From Microbispora amethystogenes (GTDB lineage Bacteria; Actinomycetota; Actinomycetes; Streptosporangiales; Streptosporangiaceae): a stretch of DNA of 64,000 bases. The notes beneath the pieces were generated by a model. It was not told the DNA's origin, ran no database searches, and saw only the letters and a list, made by a program, of their open reading frames with translations. Numbering within the stretch: position 1 is the first letter of the stretch; each line of letters begins with the position of its first letter. The DNA lies in contig NZ_BOOB01000041.1 in the NCBI RefSeq assembly GCF_016863015.1, forward strand, positions 1 through 64,000, read 5' to 3'. This document shows positions 6,874 through 14,610 of the stretch, one piece after another. A program made the translations under genes and the position numbers.

Positions 6874-7968
6874 TCAGCGGCCCGTGCGGTAGGCGAGGAA
6901 CGCGATGCCACCGGTCGCTCCCAGGGCGGCCGCGGCCCATAACAACGGCATGGGCACGCCCAGCCCGTCCTTCCCGGCGGGCTCCTCACCCCGCGCCGCG
7001 ACCGCACGCGGCCGGGCGGAGGTTCGAATCGGGGTCGGGGAGGGGCTCGGACGCGCGACGGCGGGCAGCGGCACCCGGTAGACCGGGCTCTTCTCGCCTT
7101 CGCTCCCGGTCAGCAGGGCCATGCCGTCCTTGGTGTACGTGATCGACTCGGCCTGTTCGAGCGGGGGCATCGCGACGCGCGTGAGCGGTTTCCCGGGCGC
7201 GCGGTAGACGGTCGCGGAGAAGTACGTGCGGATGACGAAGCTCGACCCGTCGGGGGCGTACGCCGCGTCGGTGGCCATGAGGGGCGCCTCCCCGACCCGC
7301 CGCAGGACGTTCACCCTGTCCGTACGGAGCTTCGCGGGGGCGGCGTAGACGTTCCCGGAGAACTCCTTGCTGACGACGTAGAGCCGTCCGGTGCGGGGAT
7401 GGACCATCAGCCCTTCGGCGTTGCGCGGGCCGTCGGCGTAGCGGAAGCGGTACCGGACGGCCCGCAGCGTCGCATCCGCCATCGTCCGGGGCTCGACGAC
7501 CTTGTAGACGGACACGTCCGGCCAGCCGTTCTTCCCGCCGTCCGCGAGGTTGTCCCCGATGTCGCCGATCCACAGCACGCCGCGGCCGGTGGCGGGATCG
7601 ACGGAGGCCGCCATGGCCTCCCAGTCCCTGGCCTCGGCGTTCCCGATCGTGAAGGTGGCGCGGGTGCGGCCGTCCGGCCCGACCGCGAAGATCTGCCCCA
7701 GGTGGGCGCTGTCGTTGTGGGTGTAGACGATGCCCTTGTGGGTGGGCGAGACGGCCAGGCCGCTCGACTCGGTGATGCGCTGGTCCCGGAACCGGAACAG
7801 CAGGCGCTCCCCGTCGTCGGCCCGCGCCGCCGTTCCCGGCAGCACCGTCCCCGGCAGCGCTGTTCCCGCCAGCGCCGTGCCCGGCAGCGCCATGCCCGCG
7901 ACCGCGAGGAGCGCTAGGACGGCCCGCGGAATCCATCTCGTCCGCGTCCGCCCCGTTGCTCGCCCCAT
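6874..7968 (-). CDS. Exported membrane-anchored beta-propeller-like protein
   Basis: The ATG at 7968 gives 364 aa starting MGRATGRTRTRWIPRAVLALL, a signal peptide that runs into a repeated LPGTALAGT-type segment. The extracellular part has propeller-like strands (ESSGLAVSPTHKGIVYTHNDS, GVLWIGDIGDN, NAEGLMVHPRTGRLYVVSKE, QAESITYTKDGMALLTGSEG) as in esterase-like phytase or SdiA-type repeat families. A Pro-rich linker and a C-terminal transmembrane helix with an Arg tail anchor it. Ligand or enzymatic activity is unknown. It is separated from the epoxide hydrolase gene by about 90 bases on the same strand. Confidence 0.75.
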   Translation of the reverse strand: MGRATGRTRTRWIPRAVLALLAVAGMALPGTALAGTALPGTVLPGTAARADDGERLLFRFRDQRITESSGLAVSPTHKGIVYTHNDSAHLGQIFAVGPDGRTRATFTIGNAEARDWEAMAASVDPATGRGVLWIGDIGDNLADGGKNGWPDVSVYKVVEPRTMADATLRAVRYRFRYADGPRNAEGLMVHPRTGRLYVVSKEFSGNVYAAPAKLRTDRVNVLRRVGEAPLMATDAAYAPDGSSFVIRTYFSATVYRAPGKPLTRVAMPPLEQAESITYTKDGMALLTGSEGEKSPVYRVPLPAVARPSPSPTPIRTSARPRAVAARGEEPAGKDGLGVPMPLLWAAAALGATGGIAFLAYRTGR

Positions 7969-8060
7969 GTGGTCATCATTCCCGATGCCCGCTCCGCGTG
8001 CGGCGACCGGCATTCCCCCGCACGCCCCGGATCAGGTCAAGAAACCGGATACGCCCCGCT

Positions 8061-9182
8061 TCACCGCAGGGTGTCGTAGAAGTCGCGCAGATCGGCGGCG
8101 AGCACGTCCGGCCGGAGATGGGCGGCGTAGTGGCCGCCCGCGTCGTAGGACCGCCAGTGGACGATGTTCTTGTGGTCGCGCTCGGCGAAGGTGCGCATGG
8201 ACACGAAGTCGCCCTCGAACATCGCCAGGCCGAGCGGGACCGTCGTCGGCTCCGTCGGATGTTCGGCGTGCGCGTCCTCGTAGTAGAAGCGGGTGGCCGA
8301 GGTGGCGGTGCCGGTCGCCCAGTAGAGCATCGTGTTGGTCAGGACGAAGTCGTCGTCGACGTCCTCGCCGAGCAACTGGGCGTTCCAGCCGAGCAGCCCG
8401 GCCGGCGAGTCGAAGATCCCGTACGACAGCGTCTGCGGCTGCTGCGAGTGGACCATGTTGAACGACATCTTGTTCTCGTAGAACCACTGCAGCACCTCCA
8501 GGCCTCGCCGGTCCTCGTCGGTGAGGTTCGCCATCTCCGCCGGGTCGCCGGAGGGGAAGGAGTAGATCTGCGTGACGTGGACGCCGACGACGTGCCCGGG
8601 GTCCACCCGGCCGACCTCGGGCGAGACGAACGACCCGCCGTCGTTGCCCACCGCGCCGTACCGGTCGTAGCCGAGCCGCCGCATGAGCTCCGCCCAGGCC
8701 CGCGCCGTACGGTAGCGGTTCCAGCCCTTCTCCCTCGTCGGGCCGGAGAAGCCGAAGCCGGGCAGCGAGGGGATCACCAGGTGGAACGCCCGCGCCGGGT
8801 CCTCGGGGTTCGTCAGCGGCTCGATGACGTTGAGATACTCGGCGATCGAGCCCGGCCAGCCGTGCGTGAGGATCAGCGGGAGGGCGTCCTCGTGCGGCGA
8901 CCGCACGTGCAGGAAGTGGATGTTCTGCCCGTCGATCTCGGTGGTGAACTGGGGATACCGGTTGATCTCGGCCTCGTGGGCCCGCCAGTCGTACCCGTCG
9001 CGCCAGTAGTCGGCCAGCCGCTTCACGCGCTCGACCGGCACGCCGTACTCCGCCCCCGTGCCGGGGATCTCGTCGGGCCAGCGGGTCCGGGCGAGCCGGT
9101 CCTTCAGGTCGTCCAGGTCGGCCTGCGGGACATCGATGCGGAAGGGCCTGATCAGAGACGCGGTCTGTGTGTTCTCGCTCAT
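8061..9182 (-). CDS. Epoxide hydrolase (alpha/beta-hydrolase with EHN domain)
   Basis: The 373-aa protein begins with the epoxide-hydrolase N-terminal region (PFRIDVPQADLDDLKDRLARTRWP), then an alpha/beta-hydrolase core with oxyanion motif HGWPGS, nucleophile Asp within GNDGGS, and the catalytic His in GGHYAAHLRPD. Such enzymes open epoxides to diols. A TACCGT -10 (plus-strand ACGGTA, 9190-9195) lies seven bases before the ATG, indicating a leaderless message. The gene is divergent from a WYL regulator 62 bp away with a shared palindrome between them, so it is the likely regulatory target. Confidence 0.9.
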   Translation of the reverse strand: MSENTQTASLIRPFRIDVPQADLDDLKDRLARTRWPDEIPGTGAEYGVPVERVKRLADYWRDGYDWRAHEAEINRYPQFTTEIDGQNIHFLHVRSPHEDALPLILTHGWPGSIAEYLNVIEPLTNPEDPARAFHLVIPSLPGFGFSGPTREKGWNRYRTARAWAELMRRLGYDRYGAVGNDGGSFVSPEVGRVDPGHVVGVHVTQIYSFPSGDPAEMANLTDEDRRGLEVLQWFYENKMSFNMVHSQQPQTLSYGIFDSPAGLLGWNAQLLGEDVDDDFVLTNTMLYWATGTATSATRFYYEDAHAEHPTEPTTVPLGLAMFEGDFVSMRTFAERDHKNIVHWRSYDAGGHYAAHLRPDVLAADLRDFYDTLR

Positions 9183-9202
9183 GAAGAAGACGGTACGGAC
9201 CC

Positions 9203-9225
9203 TTCCGGACAGGTTCTGTCCTGAA
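9203..9225. promoter_or_regulatory. Palindromic operator between epoxide hydrolase and WYL regulator genes
   Basis: TTC-c-GGACAG-gtt-CTGTCC-t-GAA is a nearly perfect 23-bp inverted repeat in a 62-bp divergent intergenic space. It lies just upstream of the epoxide-hydrolase -10. Its position suits control of both genes by the adjacent WYL regulator. Confidence 0.6.
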
Positions 9226-9244
9226 GTGCCGTCAGACTGAGAAC

Positions 9245-10360
9245 ATGCTGGAAACCTCGGCGCGGCTGCTGCGCCTGCTGTCGTTGCTCCAGGCCAGACG
9301 CGACTGGCCCGGCGCGACCCTGGCCGACCGGCTCGGCGTGAGCGAGCGGACGGTGCGCCGCGACGTCGACCGGCTGCGCGAGCTCGGCTATCCGGTGGAG
9401 TCCACCCGGGGCACGGACGGCGGCTACCGGCTGGTCGCCGGGGCCGCGATGCCGCCCCTGCTCCTGGACGACGACGAGGCGGTGGCCGCGGCGATCGGGC
9501 TCCGGGCCGCCGCCGGGGTGACGGGGATCGAGGAGGCGGCCGAGCGCGCCGCCGTCAAGCTCGAACAGGTGCTGCCCTCACGCCTGCGCCGCCGGGTCGG
9601 GGCCCTGCAGACGCACACCGAGCCGGTGCCGCCGGACCGGCCGGGCCCGGTGATCGACCCCGCGGTGCTGAGCGTGCTCGCGGCGGCCTGCCGCGACCGC
9701 GAACGGCTGCGCTTCGACTACCGGGCGCACGACGGCTCCTCCGGCGTCCGGGTCGTCGAGCCATACCGGCTCGTGTCCTGGGGCCGCCGCTGGTATCTGG
9801 TGGCCTGGGACACCGGCCGGGACGACTGGCGCACGTTCCGGGTGGACCGTGTCGCGCCGCGCACGCCCACCGGCCCCCGCTTCCCGCCCCGGGACCCGCC
9901 CGAGGGCGGCGCGGCGGCGTACGTCGCCCGGGGCGTGTCGGCGGCGGCCTGGCGGCACCACGCCCGGGTGCTCGTCCACGCCCCCGCCGAGGTGGTCGCT
10001 GAGCGGATCAACCCCGCCGTCGGCGTCGTGGAGGACGTCGACGGCCGCACCTGCGTGCTGGTCACCGGGTCCGACACCCTGAACAGCCTCGCCGTCCACC
10101 TCGGCCTGCTCGACCTCGACTTCGAGGTCACCGGCCCGCCCGAGCTGGTCGACCACCTGCGCGTGCTGACCACCCGCTACGCCCGCGCCGTCGCGGGAGG
10201 GTCACGCCGAGGCGCCGCCGTCGATCACCAGGTCGAGCCCCACGGCGAAGCCGGCGTCGTCGGAGGCGAGCCAGAGCACGGTCCCGGTGATCTCGTCGAG
10301 GGCGCCGACCCGGCCGATCGGCAGCGCGTCCGCCAGCCGGGCGGCCCGGTCGGCCGCTGA
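9245..10360 (+). CDS. HTH-WYL transcriptional regulator with antisense C-terminal extension
   Basis: The 371-aa protein has an N-terminal HTH (DRLGVSERTVRRDVDRLRELGYPV, residues 28-52), a WYL domain (RVVEPYRLVSWGRRWYLVAWD) and a WCX-like C-terminal part ending near RYARAVAGG (residue 318). WYL proteins sense ligands and regulate adjacent genes, here probably the divergent epoxide hydrolase. The family usually ends about there. In this copy the frame runs on for 159 bases across the 3' end of the convergent SDR gene, adding about 52 Gly/Glu/Pro-rich residues that look like antisense reading. Loss of the original stop is the simplest explanation. Confidence 0.88.
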   Translation: MLETSARLLRLLSLLQARRDWPGATLADRLGVSERTVRRDVDRLRELGYPVESTRGTDGGYRLVAGAAMPPLLLDDDEAVAAAIGLRAAAGVTGIEEAAERAAVKLEQVLPSRLRRRVGALQTHTEPVPPDRPGPVIDPAVLSVLAAACRDRERLRFDYRAHDGSSGVRVVEPYRLVSWGRRWYLVAWDTGRDDWRTFRVDRVAPRTPTGPRFPPRDPPEGGAAAYVARGVSAAAWRHHARVLVHAPAEVVAERINPAVGVVEDVDGRTCVLVTGSDTLNSLAVHLGLLDLDFEVTGPPELVDHLRVLTTRYARAVAGGSRRGAAVDHQVEPHGEAGVVGGEPEHGPGDLVEGADPADRQRVRQPGGPVGR

Positions 10361-10954
10361 CTCCCCGGGGCGCAGGGACATCGCCGTGTCCAGCGGGCCC
10401 GGGCTGACCGCGTTGATCCTGATGCCCGCCCGAATCTCCTCCAGCGCGGCCGTACGGGTGAGCGCGCTGACGGCGGCCTTGGACGCGGCGTACGCGCCGA
10501 GACCGGGATAGCGGACGTGGGCCCCGATGTTCGAGGCGACGTTCACGATCACCCCGGAACCCTGCGCGCGCATCACGGCGATCTCGTGTTTCATGGCGAG
10601 GAAGACGCCCGTCGTGTTGACGTGGAGGGCCCGCGCCCAGTCCTCCTCCGGCAGGTCCGCGACGGCGCCGCCCACGAAGATCCCGGCGTTGTTGACCGCG
10701 ACGTCGAGGCGGCCGAACCGGGTGACGATCTGCCGGACGAGCCGGGCCACATCCGGCGAGTCGGTCACGTCGGCCGTGACGGCGGCGGCCCGGCCGCCCT
10801 CGGCCTCGATGAGCTTGACGGTCTGCTCCAGCGCCTCCCGCCCCCGCGAGGCCGCCACCACCACCGCGCCCTCCCGGGCGAACCCCCGGGCGACCGCCCG
10901 GCCGGCCCCGGAACCCGCTCCGGTGACCAGCACCACCTTGTCCGCGAACCTCAT
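10202..10954 (-). CDS. Short-chain dehydrogenase/reductase (SDR)
   Basis: The ATG at 10954 follows AAGGAG and gives 250 aa. Classical SDR motifs are present: cofactor loop TGAGSGAG, NNAG, the active-site Ser in VNVASN, YAASK (Tyr and Lys), and the C-terminal LVIDGGA. It uses NAD(P)H on an unknown hydroxyl or keto substrate. It lies downstream of a TetR gene on the same strand, and the intergenic region carries a copy of the motif found at the tetR promoter, so it is probably controlled by that repressor. Its 3' end overlaps the WYL gene by 159 bp tail to tail. Confidence 0.9.
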   Translation of the reverse strand: MRFADKVVLVTGAGSGAGRAVARGFAREGAVVVAASRGREALEQTVKLIEAEGGRAAAVTADVTDSPDVARLVRQIVTRFGRLDVAVNNAGIFVGGAVADLPEEDWARALHVNTTGVFLAMKHEIAVMRAQGSGVIVNVASNIGAHVRYPGLGAYAASKAAVSALTRTAALEEIRAGIRINAVSPGPLDTAMSLRPGESAADRAARLADALPIGRVGALDEITGTVLWLASDDAGFAVGLDLVIDGGASA

Positions 10955-11008
10955 CCGCACTCCTTGCCGGGTCGACGCGGCGGCGACCGTCGCGGCCGCG
11001 ATCCAATT

Positions 11009-11028
11009 GGAACGAATGGTCAAAAATT
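11009..11028. promoter_or_regulatory. Putative TetR operator upstream of the SDR gene
   Basis: GGAACGAATGGTCAAAAATT shares GAACGA-NN-GGTCAA with the site at 11662-11680 in the tetR promoter. It is AT-rich relative to its surroundings and sits between the tetR stop and the SDR start. Confidence 0.5.
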
Positions 11029-11056
11029 ACGGCGCGTGAACTCACCCGCCGCAAGA

Positions 11057-11638
11057 TCAGCGCAGGAGCGCGAGGGCCTGGGCGGCGGCGTCGCGGAGGC
11101 GGGCGGGGTCTCCGTGGCTCTTCCCCATCACCCGCATCCCCTGCAGGAAGACGAGCAGGAACCGCGCCAGCGCCCGGGGGTCGGCCTCGGCGGAGATCTC
11201 CCCCTGGGCCCGAGCGCGGATCAGCGCCGAGGTCAGCGCCGTCTCCAGGCCGGTCCAGCTCGCCTCGACGAACCGGGCCACCGGCTGGTCGTCCGGCAGC
11301 AGCTCGGCCGCGGCGTTCACGACCATGCAGCCGCGCCGGTCGCGGTCGCCCGCCGCGTCCTCGGCGTACAGCTCGACCAGGGCGCGTACGGCCGGCAGGG
11401 CGGGACCGGGCTGGGACAGCAGCTCCACGAGGCTCGGGTCGCGGGTCTGGACGTACCGCTCCAGGGCCTTCAGGTAGAGGTCGTGCTTGCCGCCGAAGGT
11501 GGCGTAGATGCTGGCGCGGCCGATGCCGAGATGCTCGACCAGGTCGGCCATCGACGTGGCCTCGTATCCGCGCCGCCAGAACAGGTCGAGTGCCCGCTCC
11601 AGCACCGCGCCGGGGTCGAACTCCTTGGTCCTGGGCAT
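11057..11638 (-). CDS. TetR/AcrR-family repressor
   Basis: The 193-aa protein has a typical N-terminal TetR HTH (residues 9-55; ATSMADLVEHLGIGRASIYATFGGK) and a helical ligand domain containing GCMVVNAAAEL and FLLVFLQGMRVM, as in regulators controlling oxidoreductases. A TAGGGT -10 (plus ACCCTA, 11646-11651) seven bases before the ATG predicts a leaderless message. A candidate operator overlaps the upstream promoter region. The SDR gene follows after about 100 bp. Confidence 0.92.
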   Translation of the reverse strand: MPRTKEFDPGAVLERALDLFWRRGYEATSMADLVEHLGIGRASIYATFGGKHDLYLKALERYVQTRDPSLVELLSQPGPALPAVRALVELYAEDAAGDRDRRGCMVVNAAAELLPDDQPVARFVEASWTGLETALTSALIRARAQGEISAEADPRALARFLLVFLQGMRVMGKSHGDPARLRDAAAQALALLR

Positions 11639-11661
11639 GGCCCCGACCCTAGAACATTCGA

Positions 11662-11680
11662 GAACGATCGGTCAATTAAA
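11662..11680. promoter_or_regulatory. Putative autoregulatory TetR operator
   Basis: GAACGATCGGTCAATTAAA lies 24-42 bases upstream of the tetR start, around the expected -35 region. It shares the GAACGA-NN-GGTCAA core with the site before the SDR gene. It also overlaps the stop codon of the flavin monooxygenase gene. Confidence 0.5.
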
Positions 11681-12848
11681 CCGCGACGCGGTCGTCCCAG
11701 GCGATGCGGTGGTCGTGCAGCCAGGCCAGGGCGTCACGCTTCTCGACCTGCCGCAGGACCACCGGGAGGAACAGGTCGCGGACGAAGGCCCCGGCGGCGC
11801 CCGGCGCCTTGCCGTCGCCGTTGCGCTTGCCGTGCGCCACGACCCGCTCGACCCGCTCACGCCGCAGGCGCTCGAAGGCGGCGAACGCGCCCCGCGTGTC
11901 CGGCACGTCGCGCAGGCATCTCGCCAGCACCACGGCGTCCTCGACGGCCATCGACGCACCTTGCCCTGAGGACGGCGAGGTCGCGTGCGCGGCGTCGCCG
12001 ACGATCACCATGCGGTCGCCTGACCAGGTCGGCACGGTCGGGAAGTCGTAGGTGTTCCAGGCCGGCAGGATGTGCGGGGTGGCCGCGACGATCTCCCGCA
12101 TCGGCCCGGCGTCGCCCTCGAACAGGTCCAGAAGCCTCGCCCGCCACTGCTCGGGCGAGATCGCCGCGAGCTCCTCCGGGGAGAGCTCCCGGCGGCTCGG
12201 CGGGTTGGCGAACCACCACACCTGCCCCTCCGGATGGATGAGATAGCCGAAGAAGCACCGCCTGCCGAAGACGAAGTAGGACACTCCCGGCCGGCCCGGC
12301 ACCTGGACGCCGCCGGCGAAGCCGCCCGTGTTCAGCAGCCCGACGTACCGGGGGCGCGGCGCCTGAGGGTCGATCAGGGCACGGGTGCGCGAGCCCAGGC
12401 CGTCCGCGCCGACCAGCAGGTCACCCTCGGCCTCGCTGCCGTCGGCGAAGATCGCGCGGACGCCGCCACCGGCGACCTTCGCGTCCACGAGCCGCCTGCC
12501 GTAGTGGACCCGCACACCCCGCCGTACGGCCTCGTCGCGCAGCGCCTGGTAGAGATCGGCGCGCTTCAGCGTGCGGCTCGGCTGCCGCACAGTGGCCAGA
12601 TGCCTGCCCCGCGCGTTGCGGATCTCCATGATCGGCGTGTCCATGCCGAGATCGCGGACGAGGTCGTGCAGGTCGAGCACCCGCAGGGCCTCCAGTCCGT
12701 TGACCGCCAGCGTGAGGAAGGCGCCGACCCCGTCGGCTCCCCGGTCGTACGCCTCGAAGACCTCGGCGTCGAGGCCCGCGCGCCGCAGTGCCATGGCCGT
12801 GACGGGACCCGCGATCCCGCCGCCGATGATAATGGCTTTCTTGGTCAT
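11676..12848 (-). CDS. FAD-dependent aromatic-type monooxygenase
   Basis: The 390-aa protein starts MTKKAIIIGGGIAGPVTAM with a Rossmann GxGxxG, has the DG motif (LLVGADGLGSRTR) and the FAD-ribityl GD motif (MVIVGDAAHATSPSSGQGASMA), defining the PheA/UbiH-type single-component hydroxylases. Substrate unknown. The ATG at 12848 is preceded by TTGTCG and TATAGT with an 18-bp spacer, six bases before the start, hence leaderless. It is divergent from a PadR gene, the probable repressor. Confidence 0.88.
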   Translation of the reverse strand: MTKKAIIIGGGIAGPVTAMALRRAGLDAEVFEAYDRGADGVGAFLTLAVNGLEALRVLDLHDLVRDLGMDTPIMEIRNARGRHLATVRQPSRTLKRADLYQALRDEAVRRGVRVHYGRRLVDAKVAGGGVRAIFADGSEAEGDLLVGADGLGSRTRALIDPQAPRPRYVGLLNTGGFAGGVQVPGRPGVSYFVFGRRCFFGYLIHPEGQVWWFANPPSRRELSPEELAAISPEQWRARLLDLFEGDAGPMREIVAATPHILPAWNTYDFPTVPTWSGDRMVIVGDAAHATSPSSGQGASMAVEDAVVLARCLRDVPDTRGAFAAFERLRRERVERVVAHGKRNGDGKAPGAAGAFVRDLFLPVVLRQVEKRDALAWLHDHRIAWDDRVAV

Positions 12849-12851
12849 GCC

Positions 12852-12884
12852 ATGACTATACATATTATGACTATAAGCCGACAA
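12852..12884. promoter_or_regulatory. AT-rich divergent promoter with ATGACTATA direct repeats
   Basis: Two copies of ATGACTATA (12852-12860 and 12867-12875) occupy the 43-bp gap between the monooxygenase and padR genes. On the minus strand the -35 is TTGTCG (12879-12884) and the -10 TATAGT (12855-12860), so the repeats overlap the core promoter and are a plausible PadR operator. Confidence 0.55.
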
Positions 12885-12891
12885 GAATACG

Positions 12892-13470
12892 ATGGAGCCC
12901 ATGCCCACGCGCCGTTCTCCCCTGGCCATGGCGCTGTTGTCGCTGGTCTGCGAGGCGCCGATGCACGCGTACCGGATGCAGCAGATGATCAAGGAGCGGC
13001 ACAAGGACGACGTGGTCAACGTCGCGCAGCGCAACAGCGTCTACCAGACGATCGAGCGCCTGCTCCGCGACGGGCTCCTGGCCGTACGCGAGACGGCCCG
13101 CGAGGAGAACCGGCCGGAACGCACCGTCTACGAGGCCACCGAGACCGGCCGCGAGACGCTGCGGCAGTGGATGCACGCCATGCTGTCCACCCCGGCCCGC
13201 GAGTTCCCCGAGTTCCCCGCCGCGCTCGCCTTCCTGCCCGTGCTGCCGCCCCAGGAGGCGCTGGCGGCGCTGCGGCAGCGGATCGCCGCGCTGGAGGCCC
13301 GGCTGTCCGCGCTCGACACCGAGATCGCGGACGGCCGGACCTTCCTCGCCCCGCTGTTCCTCGTGGAGAGCGAGTATCAGCGGGTTCAGATCGCGGCCGA
13401 GCTCGACTTCGTCCGCGGCCTCGCCGACGATCTCGGCGAGGGCCGCCTCGACTGGGACTACCGCATCTGA
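12892..13470 (+). CDS. PadR-family transcriptional regulator
   Basis: The 192-aa protein carries the PadR winged helix (ALLSLVCEAPMHAYRMQQMI, NSVYQTIERLLRDGLL, YEATETGRETL) and a C-terminal coiled-coil dimerisation helix (AALRQRIAALEARLSALDTE). PadR repressors usually control an adjacent efflux or detoxification gene, here the divergent monooxygenase. Start is ATG 12892 or 12901; no clear Shine-Dalgarno element precedes either. Confidence 0.9.
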   Translation: MEPMPTRRSPLAMALLSLVCEAPMHAYRMQQMIKERHKDDVVNVAQRNSVYQTIERLLRDGLLAVRETAREENRPERTVYEATETGRETLRQWMHAMLSTPAREFPEFPAALAFLPVLPPQEALAALRQRIAALEARLSALDTEIADGRTFLAPLFLVESEYQRVQIAAELDFVRGLADDLGEGRLDWDYRI

Positions 13471-13503
13471 CCCGGCCGAGGCCGGCCGCGCTCATAAGGC
13501 GGC

Positions 13504-14610
13504 TCAGAAGTTCGAGATGACGTGGGTCAGCACCCCCGCGATCGAGTTGGGGTCGCTCGCCTCGTACGCGCGGGCGTGGGTGGCCTCGGCGATCTGCCGC
13601 AGCGCGCCGGTGTCGGCCTTGCCGCCGTAGGCGATGGTGAACACGCGTACGGGATTGTCCAGGCCACCGATGGCGCGCTTGAGCTCGTCGAGCGTGGGAC
13701 CGCCGGCGGTCTCGTTGCGGCCGTCGGTCAGCACGACGACGGCGTTGATGGCCTTGTCGTCGTAGTGGTCGCGCAGCGACTTCACGGCGTCGCCGATGGT
13801 CTGGTACAGCGCGGTGGCCGCTCGGGGCCGAAGGGCCCTGATGTGCGCTTCGAGGTGCTCACTGTGAGTCCTGCCGTCGGCGGCCCGGGCGCCCATCTCG
13901 GCGATCTCGTCGTCGACGACGTGCGTGCTGGAGAAGTGCCACAGCCCGACCCGGTCACGTTCGGTGAACCCGTCGAGCAGGGGGCCGTGCGCCTTCTTGA
14001 CCAGGTCGAGCTTGCTCGGCTCGCTGGGCGCTCGATTGGGATTGTCCTTGGCGTCGTAGTTCATCGAACCGGAGGTGTCGATCAGCACCAGCACGTTGGC
14101 CGACTTTCTCAGCTCCCGCCAGGCGGTCAGGAGCCCGTCCACGAAGTCGGCGGGGGGATCGGCGAGCGGTTTGGGCAGGGGGACGCCCGGGGCGCCGTTC
14201 TCCTTGGTGATGTTCTCGGTGAGCTCGTGGGACGGGCCGCGGAACCCCAGCTCGGTGAAGCGGTCCCGGGCGCCCGCCCACGTGGTGAGGACGCGGAGGA
14301 AGTCGGCCGCCACGGCGCTCTGCGCGGAAGACAACCCGTTCAACGGGATGTAGGGGTGGTCGGAGTACATCGTGCCGACGTCGCTGCCGTCGCTGGGATC
14401 GATGTCGGTTGGATAGAAGGCGACGAGCTGTTCTTTCGGCGCTTCTCTCTTCGCGCAGCCGGGCTCGTCCGACCGGCTGCCGCAGGGATAACCCTCGTTG
14501 TAGGCGACGACGCTGTTCTCCTCGACGGTGACCGCGGAGATGTAGCCGGCCGCGTGCCCGGCGTCGTCGGCGCGGCGCAGGTTGGCGAGGAAGGTCAGGG
14601 TCGTGTCGCC
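13504..14610 (-). pseudogene. C-terminal half (VWA domain) of the amber-split membrane protein
   Basis: This stretch is open and in the same frame as the upstream half, separated only by one TAG codon at 14611-14613. It resumes with GDTTLTFLANLRRADDAGHA and continues to FYPTDIDPSD, then a von Willebrand A domain with an intact MIDAS motif (IDTSGSM), Thr/Ser metal ligands and VVLTDG. The first internal ATG is at 14370, which would yield a 288-aa protein lacking any signal. Known actinobacterial homologs are single substrate-binding-VWA fusions, so this is the downstream part of one gene, a pseudogene unless the amber is read through or is a sequencing error. Metal-dependent adhesion is the expected VWA role. 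Confidence 0.75.

Noticed and set aside
10202-13470. Secondary-metabolite gene cluster (SDR, TetR, flavin monooxygenase, PadR)
   Set aside because: No core biosynthetic enzyme is present, and each enzyme has its own local regulator and promoter.
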